Shown here piece after piece: positions 31,388 to 40,285 of a DNA stretch of 44,276 nt; position 1 is the stretch's first letter; every line of letters starts with the position of its first letter. Under the pieces are notes generated by a model. The model worked only from the letters and a program-made list of their open reading frames with translations, ran no database searches and had not been told where the DNA came from. The translations under genes and the position numbers were made by a program. This DNA comes from Streptomyces sp. MBT65 (GTDB lineage: Bacteria > Actinomycetota > Actinomycetes > Streptomycetales > Streptomycetaceae). The stretch spans positions 1 through 44,276 of the forward strand of contig NZ_JAENRY010000031.1 in the NCBI RefSeq assembly GCF_016612545.1, written 5' to 3'.

Positions 31388-32803
31388 ATGGGACGTCATG
31401 GGTGGAATTCGGGGGCACTTCGGTGGCGGCTCACCGCGCTGCTCGGCGTAGGTGCGGCCGCACTGGCTCTGATCGTGACCCTGGTCAACACGCTTCCCGG
31501 CGGCGGAAGCACCGCGGGCACCTCGCGCGACGGCGACAAGGTGCACGGCACCCCGGCGACCCCGCCCGACGAGGACCGGCCCGAGGTCGGCTGGGGCTTC
31601 ACCCACACCCAGTACAGCGCCGACGAGGGCAGTGACACCGCGACCGAGCGCGTCGAGAGACTGTTGGAGAAGTCCCAACTGCCGCAGGACCAGGCCATCA
31701 TGGGCTGGGGCGCCGACAACCCCGAGCCGGTGAAGGGGCGTTACGACTTCGGCGCCCTGGACCGCCGTATCGACTTCGTCCGCAAGTCCGGTGGTACGCC
31801 CGTCATCACGCTGTGCTGCTCCCCGGACTGGATGAAGGGCGGCAAGTCCGGTGTGGGCAACACCGATTGGAGCCAGGCGTCGCTGGAGACGGCCCCGAGG
31901 CCGGACCACTACGCGGACTTCGCCGCGCTGGCCGCGACGGTCGCCAAGCGGTACCCGGACGTCACCCACTTCATGGTGTGGAACGAGTTCAAGGGCTTCT
32001 GGAACAACGCCGAACAGCGCTGGGACTACGAGGGCTACACCAGGCTCTACAACCTGGTCTACAAGGCGCTGAAGAAGGTCAACCCGAAGATCATGGTCGG
32101 CGGTCCGTATCTGGTGATGGACAGCGTCGACCCGCGTGACGCGAACGCCTCCAGCACCTTCAAGGGCAGTTGGGGCGCGATGGACCAGCGGAGCATCGAC
32201 GCCTTCGACTACTGGAACAAGCACAAGGTCGGCGCCGACTTCGTGGTCGTCGACGGCTCCAGCTACACCAACGACGACGAACTGCTGCCGAACGAGTTCG
32301 GGGCCACCGACAAACTCACCGCGGTGAGCGAGTGGGTGAGGGAGCAGACGCACGACCTGCCGCTGTGGTGGGCCGAGTACTACGTCGAACCCGCCGACGG
32401 CAACGACGACCGCAAGGGCTGGTCCGAGACCCACCGCGTCGCCGTCCAGGCCGCCGGCCTGATCGCCATGGCCAAGGGCGGCGCCACCTCCGGCTTCTAC
32501 TGGAACCCGGAGGACGAGAAGGGCACGACCTGCGCGGGCTGCCTGTGGACCCCGACCGACGGCTCCGACGGCGGGCGTCAACTCCCCATGTACGACCTGC
32601 TCTCGCGCTTCGACGCGGCCTTCGGGCCCGGCACGAAGTTCGAGACCGTGTCGGTCGCCGCCGACGACGTGCCCAACGTCAAGGTCATCGCCAGCGACAG
32701 GACGGTCCTGGTCGTGAACACCCTGGACCGGCAGATCACCGCGAAGGTCGACGGGCAGCAGTTCGACCTGACGGCCTACGGGGTCAAGTGGCTGACGCGA
32801 TAA
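31388..32803 (+). CDS. Membrane-anchored clan-A glycoside hydrolase (GH39/xylosidase-like)
   Basis: A 471-residue protein with a basic N terminus and one membrane helix or uncleaved signal (RLTALLGVGAAALALIVTLV). The TIM-barrel has an acid/base Glu200 in VWNEFKGF and a probable nucleophile Glu330 in WWAEYYVEP, as in clan GH-A retaining enzymes; GWGFTHTQYS and GRYDFGALDRRIDFV resemble GH39-like beta-xylosidases. Cysteine pairs CC and CAGC suggest disulfides outside the cell. The ATG at 31388 is the best start, with a weak ribosome binding site. The gene faces a polysaccharide operon, so it may trim or turn over the glycan made there. Specificity cannot be read from sequence. Confidence 0.82.
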   Translation: MGRHGWNSGALRWRLTALLGVGAAALALIVTLVNTLPGGGSTAGTSRDGDKVHGTPATPPDEDRPEVGWGFTHTQYSADEGSDTATERVERLLEKSQLPQDQAIMGWGADNPEPVKGRYDFGALDRRIDFVRKSGGTPVITLCCSPDWMKGGKSGVGNTDWSQASLETAPRPDHYADFAALAATVAKRYPDVTHFMVWNEFKGFWNNAEQRWDYEGYTRLYNLVYKALKKVNPKIMVGGPYLVMDSVDPRDANASSTFKGSWGAMDQRSIDAFDYWNKHKVGADFVVVDGSSYTNDDELLPNEFGATDKLTAVSEWVREQTHDLPLWWAEYYVEPADGNDDRKGWSETHRVAVQAAGLIAMAKGGATSGFYWNPEDEKGTTCAGCLWTPTDGSDGGRQLPMYDLLSRFDAAFGPGTKFETVSVAADDVPNVKVIASDRTVLVVNTLDRQITAKVDGQQFDLTAYGVKWLTR

Positions 32804-32819
32804 GCCACTTGACCCCGTA
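32777..32819. terminator. Very long hairpin terminator overlapping the glycosidase stop codon
   Basis: A perfect 17-bp stem (32777-32793 with 32803-32819) closes a 9-nt loop that contains most of the glycosidase stop codon. It lies 9 nt from the end of the convergent flippase fusion gene and should terminate both transcripts. Confidence 0.85.
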
Positions 32820-32827
32820 GCGCCTGG

Positions 32828-35800
32828 CTACTTCATCGTCAGGAACCGCTGCACCAGCGAGGCCAGCAGCACCGCCAGCAGGGGCAGCGAGAACCAGAAA
32901 CTGCTCTGCAGCCACCGCAGTTGACGCACGCTCGGCCGCACCGCGACCCGGACCACCTCGCGGGCCGTCAGCATCAGGATCAGGGCGAGCGCGGCGAGCG
33001 CGCCGACCACCGACCACGGCGTCCAGGTGATCTGCGGTCCGATCGGACCGGGGTCGGGCTTGGGCACCGGGCCGGCCGGCTGCTCGCGCAGCGCGTACAT
33101 GGTCACGTCCGCGTTGACGAGGACCTTCTTCAACTCCTGCCGGTTGTCTAGGTGTTGGATGAGCCGGGGCTCCCAGGTCGCCGAGTAGCCCGCGTCCAGC
33201 TGGAGCGAGACGACCTGGCTCTTGTTGAGCATCAGATACGAGTTCGGGCCCGCGTCCTTGAGCGCCTTGACCAGACCGGACACCAGCACCGGGTCCGAAG
33301 GGGCAAGCGTGGGAACGTAGTTGACCCGCTCCATGTCCTTCGCGCCCCACGGCATCGCCGGTGTCACGTCGTTGACCGTGTCGTTGGTCAGCCACAGCAG
33401 CCGTACGGTCGGCTTGTCGTGGGCGTACACGTAGTTCATGGCGGCGACCTCGCCGGGCCGCACCCGCTCGAAGCCCTCGTTGCCCCAACGGGCCACCAGG
33501 AAGCCGCTCATGAGCAGCAGACCCGCGAGCAGGGCGGCCAGCGGGGCGAGGCTCATCCGGTCCTTCTCGCGCTCCTTGGCGGTGGCGCCGGTGCGCGGGA
33601 AGAGGGCGAGGCCCGCGAGCAGGGCCGCGCCCGGCACCGCGAACATGAAGACCCGCAGCGCCATCTCCCCGCCGTAGGACTGCATGCCGAAGCCCAGGAA
33701 CGGGACGAAGGTGAGGACGAGGAGGGAGCGTTCGCGGTACTTGTGGTCGCGGCGGCGCCACCAGCCCCAGCAGGCGAAGGCCATGACGCCGCCGGCCAGC
33801 AGGACGCGGGTGTAGAGGACCAGCTTGTGGGTCGAACTGCCGCCCTGGATACGGCCGGAGACGGAGGTCGAGACATTGCTGCCGACGCCGCCGACCCCGC
33901 CGAAGAGGTCGTTGAAGTGCCCGGACCAGTACGGCTCGGCCATGAAGCCGAGCCAGACCGCGACCAGCACCCCGAACAGGATGGGCAGACCGCGCAGTTC
34001 GGAGCGGCCGATCAGGACGAGGACCGTCAGCACGCCCAGCATCACGAACGGCGTGAGCTGGTGCGCCGGGACGCTCGCCGCGAACAGACCGATCAACACC
34101 AGCAGCAGCACGGCCTGTTGGCGCCGGTCGGTCGGTTCCACCTCCGCCTCGCCGGGGCGGATCCTCGTCCACAGGACCCCGGGCGCCCGGAACCAGACCA
34201 GGAGGATCGCCACGAAGGCCAGGTAGAGGAGGAAGGTGAAGCCCTGCGGGGAGAAGTAGTCCTGGCCGACCCAGCCGCTGAGCACGAAGATCCAGATGCC
34301 GGTCCACTTCGCCCGCCAGCTCGCCCGCAGCGAGCGGACGAGGAGGAACATCGGTGCCAGATAGGCGAGTTGGATGGCGGTGGGCCACCAGCGGATGACC
34401 TCGGTCCAGTCGGTGACCCCGCAGGCCTTGCCGATGAACGCGGCCACCGCGAAGAAGCCGGGCCAGCTCCAGCGTGCGTCCAGGTCGGGTACGGCCGACC
34501 CGGTGCGGTCGATGTAGTCGATGAACCCGAGGTGTTGCCAGGCCGTCGGGAAGCGCGGCTCGGGCTCGATCACCGCGGGCAGCGCGTGCAGCGAGACCAC
34601 GGTCGCGAGCAGGGTGATCAGCAGCAGCGTCTTGTGCTCACGGCCCAGCCACAGCAGCGAGGCGAACACCGTGATCAGCAGCGCGGCCCCGACCAGGGTC
34701 GGCAGCGGCAGCACCGAGATCAGCCCGAGCCCGCCCATGCGGTCCAGATCGGACTCGCCCAGCCGCGCAGCGGGCACCCAGTACAGGAGCAGCGCGGCGA
34801 CCAGCAGACAGCCGAGGACGACCCCGGGGCGCGTCGGCACCAGGCGCTCACGCAGCGACAACGGGCGTTCGGGCGGCGGGACTTCGGCCTCCCGGGACTC
34901 CGTCTCCCGTATCTCCGCCGCCACGAGCGCCGCCTCCGGTACGACCACCCGGTCGGAGCCGTTGGCGGGCTCGAACGGCGCGTCCACCTCCGGCTCGGCG
35001 GACGGACTCAGCGAGGCCTCCGCGCCTGGCTCCCGCTCTTCCACCGGCAGTCCGACGATCCCGGGCCGTTTGATGCCGAGCGCCCAGGTCGGATGCTGAT
35101 CGCCGGACACGATCGGGGTGCCGGTGGGCGGGGTGCCGGGGCCCGGGCGTACGTCCGGCCGGCGTTCCAGGTGGTCGAAGTCGACATGGATGCCGAGCGC
35201 GAGGGTGTCGGAGTCGAGCGCCCAGGCCGGACCGCGCCGACGTGGCGCGGCCGGGATCTCGCGCGTACCCAGGTCGGCGAGGTCGCCGTCCGGAGCCGCG
35301 TCCTCGGGCGCGGGCGCGGCCGGCGCGGCCCGGAGCGTCCTGAAGAGCTTGGGCGCGGCGATCGTCACGATCACCGCGAGGCTGGAGATCTCGGCGACGC
35401 CCGCGCCGGTCAGGCCCATACGGGGGAGCAGCAGCAGCGTCAGACCGAGCACCAGGACGCACAACAGGCCCTGCAACCAGGCGAGTCCACCGGTACGGCT
35501 CTGCGCGCGCAGCACCGCGAAGTACGTCTCCATGACGACCCGCAGCAACGCGCCCACCGCGAACCAGCGCAGCAGCGGGGTCGCCGCGTCCGCGTAGCCC
35601 GCGCCGAACACGCCCAGGATGTACGGGGCGCCGATGAACAGCAGCCCGCAGATCGGCAGCATGATCCGGGCCATCCGCCTGAGCGCGGCGCGGGTGTTGG
35701 CGGCGATGCGCGCCGGGTCGTGGGAGCCCTCGACGGTCAGTGAGGCACCCATGTTGATGGCGAGCAGGTTGACCGTGCCGCCTATCGTCGTGGTGATGTA

Positions 35801-36661
35801 GAAGTACGCGTTGTCCTCGGAGCTGACCTGCGAGGCGATGATCACCGGCACGAGGTAGACCACGGCGAGCGAGAACAGCGAGCCGGTGTAGTCCCCGGCG
35901 AGGAACCGCCCGATCTCCCGCAGCGTCGGCGGCTTCGCGTGCTCCTCGGTCGCCTTGATGTGCCGGGGCACCAGCCGCCGGAACACCAGCCAGCCGAGCG
36001 GCACCACGGAGAACGCGATCGCGGCGACCCACGACACGAAGACACCGCTCGCGGCGAACACCGACGCCAGGCCTACGAGCAGCGCCAACTTCACCGCGGA
36101 GAACACGGTGTTGCCCACCGGCACCCAGGGCGCGCTGCGCAGCCCGGTCAGCACCCCGTCCTGGAGCGTGAGCAGGTTCCAGGCGACGACGGCGACGACG
36201 AAGCCGAGCGCGGGGACCGGCCCGTGCAGGAAGCGGTACGAGGGTCCCCAGTCGCTCAGGGTCAGCAGGAAGATCCCGGCGCCGAGCGCGACGACGAGCG
36301 AACTGCCCGCGTACGTACGGAAGATGAGGCGCCCGGTGGCTCGTCCGGCGACCGGGATGAACCGGGCCAGCGCGCCGGTCAGCGTCACCGCGGTGAGTCC
36401 GGCGAGCAGCTTCATCGCGGCGATCGCCGCCGAACCCTGTCCGACGGCGGAGGCCGAGTAGTAGTGGGCCGCGATCAGCCAGTAGCCGAGCCCGAGCACC
36501 GCGGAGATCCCGGTGTTGAGCATCAGGGCGTAGGCATTGCGGAACAGCGGGCTGCCGCCGGGGGAGTTGCCCCTCCCCGGCAGGCGCAGACGGCGCCCCG
36601 GCTGCCGGGGCGCCTCGGTCTCGGGCGTTGCGGCCTGGGTGGTGGTGGTCGTGTCAGACAC
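32828..36661 (-). CDS. Flippase (Wzx-like) fused to multi-spanning glycan polymerase/glycosyltransferase-like domain
   Basis: A 1277-residue polytopic membrane protein. Residues about 40-445 look like a MATE/MOP polysaccharide flippase with about 12 helices (for example AYALMLNTGISAVLGLGYWL). A charged proline/alanine-rich linker of about 160 residues follows. Residues about 605-1277 form a second block of about a dozen helices with an extracytoplasmic loop (SGHFNDLFGGVGGVGSNVST) and a C-terminal soluble part, resembling GT-C or Wzy-type enzymes. It would export a lipid-linked glycan and polymerise or transfer it outside. The GTG at 36661 overlaps the deacetylase stop by 8 nt, so it is the last gene of the operon. 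A longer start at 36793 would run into the deacetylase gene. Confidence 0.8.
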   Translation of the reverse strand: MSDTTTTTQAATPETEAPRQPGRRLRLPGRGNSPGGSPLFRNAYALMLNTGISAVLGLGYWLIAAHYYSASAVGQGSAAIAAMKLLAGLTAVTLTGALARFIPVAGRATGRLIFRTYAGSSLVVALGAGIFLLTLSDWGPSYRFLHGPVPALGFVVAVVAWNLLTLQDGVLTGLRSAPWVPVGNTVFSAVKLALLVGLASVFAASGVFVSWVAAIAFSVVPLGWLVFRRLVPRHIKATEEHAKPPTLREIGRFLAGDYTGSLFSLAVVYLVPVIIASQVSSEDNAYFYITTTIGGTVNLLAINMGASLTVEGSHDPARIAANTRAALRRMARIMLPICGLLFIGAPYILGVFGAGYADAATPLLRWFAVGALLRVVMETYFAVLRAQSRTGGLAWLQGLLCVLVLGLTLLLLPRMGLTGAGVAEISSLAVIVTIAAPKLFRTLRAAPAAPAPEDAAPDGDLADLGTREIPAAPRRRGPAWALDSDTLALGIHVDFDHLERRPDVRPGPGTPPTGTPIVSGDQHPTWALGIKRPGIVGLPVEEREPGAEASLSPSAEPEVDAPFEPANGSDRVVVPEAALVAAEIRETESREAEVPPPERPLSLRERLVPTRPGVVLGCLLVAALLLYWVPAARLGESDLDRMGGLGLISVLPLPTLVGAALLITVFASLLWLGREHKTLLLITLLATVVSLHALPAVIEPEPRFPTAWQHLGFIDYIDRTGSAVPDLDARWSWPGFFAVAAFIGKACGVTDWTEVIRWWPTAIQLAYLAPMFLLVRSLRASWRAKWTGIWIFVLSGWVGQDYFSPQGFTFLLYLAFVAILLVWFRAPGVLWTRIRPGEAEVEPTDRRQQAVLLLVLIGLFAASVPAHQLTPFVMLGVLTVLVLIGRSELRGLPILFGVLVAVWLGFMAEPYWSGHFNDLFGGVGGVGSNVSTSVSGRIQGGSSTHKLVLYTRVLLAGGVMAFACWGWWRRRDHKYRERSLLVLTFVPFLGFGMQSYGGEMALRVFMFAVPGAALLAGLALFPRTGATAKEREKDRMSLAPLAALLAGLLLMSGFLVARWGNEGFERVRPGEVAAMNYVYAHDKPTVRLLWLTNDTVNDVTPAMPWGAKDMERVNYVPTLAPSDPVLVSGLVKALKDAGPNSYLMLNKSQVVSLQLDAGYSATWEPRLIQHLDNRQELKKVLVNADVTMYALREQPAGPVPKPDPGPIGPQITWTPWSVVGALAALALILMLTAREVVRVAVRPSVRQLRWLQSSFWFSLPLLAVLLASLVQRFLTMK

Positions 36662-37454
36662 GGGAACGGCTGGCCTTCCGGCGGACCTGTCGGGCTCTGC
36701 GGACCATGGCGTACCCCTGGGTGAGGACCCGGTCCCTGGCGAAGTTGCGGGCGATCGCACGGCCCTCGACGAGCCGCTCGAACTCCTCGACACCCGTACT
36801 GCGGCGCACAGTCACCCGACGCAGCGCGTACGGCCCCTGCCGACGGCGGGCGAGGTCGTTGCCGACGGCGAGCGCCTGCGCGAACCCCGCCTCCCGCACC
36901 GCGACGCGCACCCGGCGGCTGGAGTAGCCGTAGGGATACGCGAACGAGGCGGGTACGGCGCCGAGTTCGTCGGCGACGATCTCCCTGCAGCGGACCAGCT
37001 CCGCGTACAGGCTGTCGTCGTCGAGCTGGTCGAGCTGCGGGTGGGTGTGGCTGTGGCCGCCGATCTCGACGTCGGCGTCCGCGAGTTCGCGCACCTGGTC
37101 CCAGTCGAGCATGGTGTCCAGGCCGCCCCCGGTGTCGTGGGCGCCCCGGATCCAGCCGGTGGAGACGAACAGGGTGGACGCGAAGCCGTGTTGCGCGAGC
37201 GCGGGCAGCGCGTGCCGGTGCACGCCCTCGTAGCCGTCGTCGAAGGTGATCAGCACCGGGCGCTCGGGCAGCGGTTTGCCCGAGCGCCAACTGGCCGCCA
37301 GATCAGCGGTGTTGACCGGTGTGAAGTGCAGGTCGCCGAGCAGGGCCAGCTGTTCGGCGAACGCCTCCGGTGCGACGGACAGGGCGCGGGTGGCGTCGTT
37401 CGGGGCGGCGGCGATGGAGTGGTACATCAGGATCGGCACCGGTGTGTCACTCAT
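36654..37454 (-). CDS. NodB-type polysaccharide deacetylase
   Basis: A 266-residue carbohydrate esterase 4 protein. The NodB motifs are clear: MT1 LITFDDGYEG (Asp72, Asp73), MT2 GGHSHTHPQL (His134 and His138, metal ligands) and MT3 FAYPYGYSS. It begins MSDTPVPILMYHS, as in cytoplasmic or anchor-less members, with no obvious signal peptide and a basic C terminus. It should remove acetyl groups from an N-acetylhexosamine polymer or precursor. It overlaps the upstream GT2 gene by 4 nt (ATGA) and the downstream flippase gene by 8 nt, so it belongs to the exported-glycan operon. Confidence 0.9.
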   Translation of the reverse strand: MSDTPVPILMYHSIAAAPNDATRALSVAPEAFAEQLALLGDLHFTPVNTADLAASWRSGKPLPERPVLITFDDGYEGVHRHALPALAQHGFASTLFVSTGWIRGAHDTGGGLDTMLDWDQVRELADADVEIGGHSHTHPQLDQLDDDSLYAELVRCREIVADELGAVPASFAYPYGYSSRRVRVAVREAGFAQALAVGNDLARRRQGPYALRRVTVRRSTGVEEFERLVEGRAIARNFARDRVLTQGYAMVRRARQVRRKASRSRV

Positions 37455-38464
37455 GTCCGCCCCCCACGCTCGTGTACGTCCCCCTCGATCCCCAGCACCG
37501 AGAAGGTGACCCCGCCGCGCCGGGCCCGGAAGCTCCCGACGACATACCCGCCCGCTGCCGTGAACACCCCGGCGACGATCGCCCCCGCCCGGCCCGCGCC
37601 GCCCGGCCGGGCGAACACGGCATCGCGCAGCCCGCGCACCACCCCGGCCGGCAGCACCCGGGTCGTGTACCGGCGCTCCGACTCAAGTCCCTTGTCGGCG
37701 CCGACGCTTCGGGCCACCAGCGCCTTGGAGAGACCCTCGGCGTACGTCCGCGTACGGAAGTACCCGAAGTGCTCGCGTACTTCGGGCACCCGGTGGTGGA
37801 TCACCGCCCGGTCGTCGATCAGCAGCACCGCGTCCGGTCTGGCCCGCGTGAGCCGGATGCAGAGTTCCGTCTCCTCGCCGCCGAGCGGACGTCTGTCGCC
37901 GTCGCGGCCGATACCGGACGCGAAGCCGCCGGCCGCGTCGAAGGCCGTACGCCGGAACGAGGCGTTGCCGCCGAGGACGTTGCGCACCCGGACCCGGCCC
38001 GGCGGCAGGCCCTTGTACGTGCAGCCCACCACCCAGTCGAACTCCTCGGGGAACCACCGGGGTCGGCGGCCCGACGCCCAGATGGGCATCGTGCGACCGC
38101 CGACGGCCATCACTCTCGGATCGGCGTACGCCTCGGCGAAGTACCGCAGCCACTCCCGCTCGGCCACGGCGTCGTCGTCGAGGAAGGCGACGACCTCGCC
38201 GCGCGAGACGGCGATGCCGGTGTTGCGGCCCGCGGACAGCCCGCGCGGGCCCGCGTTCGCCAGCACGCGGACCTCACCGGTCTCCTCAACGTCCTTGTAC
38301 TCCCTGGTGAGTCGGTCCAGGAGAGCGGGGTTGTGGTCGACGACCAGCAACGTCTCCAGCGCGGGCCGCGACTGCGTACGCACCGAGGAGACCGCCGCGA
38401 GGATGTCCTCCCAGCGGTCCTCGGTGTAGACGCAGATCACGACGGAGATGCCGGGACCGCTCAA
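37451..38464 (-). CDS. Glycosyltransferase family 2
   Basis: A 337-residue GT2 enzyme: ISVVICVYTEDRWEDIL at the N terminus, GLSAGRNTGIAVSRGEVVAF and the metal-binding LDDDA motif, and acceptor-loop residues GGEETELCIRL. After residue 260 it ends with a hydrophobic segment (GAIVAGVFTAAGGYVVGSF) that may associate with the membrane. The start is a TTG at 38464 overlapping the upstream stop (TTGA), with GGAGAGG a few nt before it. It probably adds a sugar to a lipid-linked glycan made by this operon. The donor is unknown. Confidence 0.88.
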   Translation of the reverse strand: MSGPGISVVICVYTEDRWEDILAAVSSVRTQSRPALETLLVVDHNPALLDRLTREYKDVEETGEVRVLANAGPRGLSAGRNTGIAVSRGEVVAFLDDDAVAEREWLRYFAEAYADPRVMAVGGRTMPIWASGRRPRWFPEEFDWVVGCTYKGLPPGRVRVRNVLGGNASFRRTAFDAAGGFASGIGRDGDRRPLGGEETELCIRLTRARPDAVLLIDDRAVIHHRVPEVREHFGYFRTRTYAEGLSKALVARSVGADKGLESERRYTTRVLPAGVVRGLRDAVFARPGGAGRAGAIVAGVFTAAGGYVVGSFRARRGGVTFSVLGIEGDVHERGGRT

Positions 38465-39315
38465 GACACCTCTCCCCGGACCGAGGTGAGCTGCGGATCG
38501 GGATTCCGGTCGAGACCGTCGATCATCGTGGAGTGCGAACGGCCGCGCAGCGCACGCCGGTTGGAGCGCTCCCTGAGGATCACCTTGAGCACCCGGATCC
38601 CGTCCCGCACGGCGCGCAGATTGCTGGTGCCGTGGATACGGAGGTACTCGTGGCTGGGGATCTCCTGCACCTTGAGACCGGCCTTGACCACCCGGATGTT
38701 GATCAGGGTCTCGATCTCGAAGCCGGTGCAGTCGAGGTCTATCTTGTCGAGGCAGTGCCGCCAGAACGCGTTGTATCCGTAGCAGAGATCGGTGTAGCGG
38801 GCGCCGAACTTGCGGTTGACGATCGTGCACAGCGCCCAGTTGCCGAGCTTGCGGACGAACGTCATGTCGTCCGTGCCGCCGCCGTTGGCGAAGCGGGAGC
38901 CCTTGGCGAAGTCCGCGCCCGAGACGAGGGCGGAGACATAGCTGACGATCTCGTTCCCGTCGGCCGAGCCGTCGGCGTCGACCATCACGATGATGTCGCC
39001 GCTGCACGCCTCGAATCCGGTGATCAGGGCATCCCCCTTGCCCTTGCCCTGCTGTTCGACGACTTTGACCCCGGGCCACAGCTCGCGGGCCACTTCGACG
39101 GTGTTGTCGGTGGAATTGCCGTCCACAAGAACGACCTCGTGTATCCACGCGGGAAGTGTCTTGAAGACGTAGGGGAGATTCTCCGCCTCATTCATCGCGG
39201 GAATCACCACGCTCACCGGCGGTGTGATCGCCAGGTGAGAGGAGATCGGCCGATATGCGGCCGACATTAACGGATCTTGGCCGCCCGATGTCGCTGGGCG
39301 CAGAACAGAACTCAC
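38461..39315 (-). CDS. Glycosyltransferase family 2, DPM1/GtrB-like
   Basis: A 284-residue GT2 of the polyprenyl-phosphate sugar transferase type. VSVVIPAMNEAENLPYVFKT and VVLVDGNSTDNTVEVA form the nucleotide-binding half, and MVDADGSADG provides the DxD motif. There is no C-terminal multi-helix domain, so it resembles DPM1 rather than GtrB proper. The GTG at 39315 is used; ATG 39267 is a shorter option. It is the first gene of the four-gene operon and may make a polyprenyl-phosphate sugar or begin the glycan. Confidence 0.88.
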   Translation of the reverse strand: MSSVLRPATSGGQDPLMSAAYRPISSHLAITPPVSVVIPAMNEAENLPYVFKTLPAWIHEVVLVDGNSTDNTVEVARELWPGVKVVEQQGKGKGDALITGFEACSGDIIVMVDADGSADGNEIVSYVSALVSGADFAKGSRFANGGGTDDMTFVRKLGNWALCTIVNRKFGARYTDLCYGYNAFWRHCLDKIDLDCTGFEIETLINIRVVKAGLKVQEIPSHEYLRIHGTSNLRAVRDGIRVLKVILRERSNRRALRGRSHSTMIDGLDRNPDPQLTSVRGEVS

Positions 39316-39684
39316 GAGTCTGGTCCCTCTCGTCCGGCGGACCGCCCGCCCCTGGGCGGCCCGGCTCTGTGCTCCGGTTCGAAAGGGGGGTTCTCACAGG
39401 CGCCACGGAACAATGGATCTCCGTGCCCGCGTGGTGAGCTGGCAAAGCTGGCCGACCCCCGAAACACAGGAAAGCCGGCCGCGCGGCACGACTCGACGAC
39501 CAGTAAGGTCATCGAGCACGGCACCCCCCTACCGCGCCCCGCCCCGGATTCATCGCGGTCCTTGAGCCCTCCCCTAGAGCCGCTCAATGATGAACCAGTG
39601 CGGGTGAGATGTACGACGGTATTGATGATTGAACCTGTATGGCAAGGCCTGCAACGAGGCCTCACGTTTTTATTGGTTTGCCCG
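39316..39684. other. Intergenic region of about 370 bp upstream of the glycan operon
   Basis: No coding sequence is seen. The part from about 39595 to 39690 is less GC-rich than its surroundings and contains a possible minus-strand promoter; the remainder would be a long untranslated leader of the glycan operon. Confidence 0.5.
39616..39645 (-). promoter_or_regulatory. Candidate promoter of the glycan operon
   Basis: On the minus strand TTGCCA (39645-39640) and TACCGT (39621-39616) are separated by 18 nt and resemble -35 and -10 elements. The predicted transcript start near 39608 leaves a leader of about 290 nt before the GTG at 39315. This is a pattern match only. Confidence 0.3.
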
Positions 39685-40110
39685 TTACACTCCTTTGTCA
39701 GCCGTTGTACGGCGACGCATATGCCGCACGAATACCGGCAGTGGAACAAGACAACTGATCGCCGCCACCGCGATGATTCCGCCGTCGACCGACCACCGGT
39801 GCACGGCCAGCATTCCTTGGGCCACCAGCATGTCGACGACCACCGCGCCCGCCACCGAGACGAGAAAGCGGGCGAAGGGATCAAGTCCGCGCAATAGCGC
39901 GGCGATTGCCGCGGCCGGCGCGGAGAAAAGGAAGAACAGCGCGAACGGCCCGCGCAGCGGCGATCCGGAGTCGGCGAGCGCGAGCACCGCGCCGACCGCC
40001 CCCAGGGCCACGGCCGCACCCGCGAGCAACGCCGACAGGTCCCTCCCCGGTCCTGGTCGCGCCCGCTCGGTGCCAGCGGTGGATGTTCTCTTGATACCCA
40101 AGGTCTGCAT
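39685..40110 (-). CDS. Small multi-spanning membrane protein
   Basis: A 141-residue protein with four predicted helices (for example ALLAGAAVALGAVGAVLALA, FALFFLFSAPAAAIAALL, FLVSVAGAVVVDMLVA and GIIAVAAISCLVPLPVFV) and a basic tail. The start ATG at 40110 is preferred over an in-frame longer start at 40179 because the extra residues look non-conserved. It lies upstream of the glycan operon on the same strand but 370 nt away, so it may be separately transcribed. No family is recognised with confidence. Confidence 0.65.
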   Translation of the reverse strand: MQTLGIKRTSTAGTERARPGPGRDLSALLAGAAVALGAVGAVLALADSGSPLRGPFALFFLFSAPAAAIAALLRGLDPFARFLVSVAGAVVVDMLVAQGMLAVHRWSVDGGIIAVAAISCLVPLPVFVRHMRRRTTADKGV

Positions 40111-40226
40111 TGGCGACTTTGCCCCCCAGCGCGCCGGATGCCGGACTTCAATGTGGCGCAGCCCGACCCGGGACGTCAAGACACAAAAGCCGCGCGTACC
40201 TGTTCTCGGGCATCTCCGTACAAATG

Positions 40227-40257
40227 TTCCCCGGAGGCGCGTGCTGCCTCCGGGGAA
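40227..40257 (-). terminator. Terminator after subtilisin-like protease gene
   Basis: TTCCCCGGAGGC at 40227-40238 pairs perfectly with 40246-40257 around a 7-nt loop. Reading in the direction of the protease gene it is followed by CATTTGT. It is 29 nt beyond the stop codon. Confidence 0.8.
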
Positions 40258-40285
40258 ACGGATGTTCGGGTGGGGCGGACGAGTG

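Noticed and set aside
33152..35743. An 863-residue plus-strand open frame opposite the flippase fusion.
   Set aside because: Its composition (His, Arg, Gln and Gly-rich, no domains) is that of an antisense shadow. The opposite frame has a clear membrane-protein pattern and operon overlaps.
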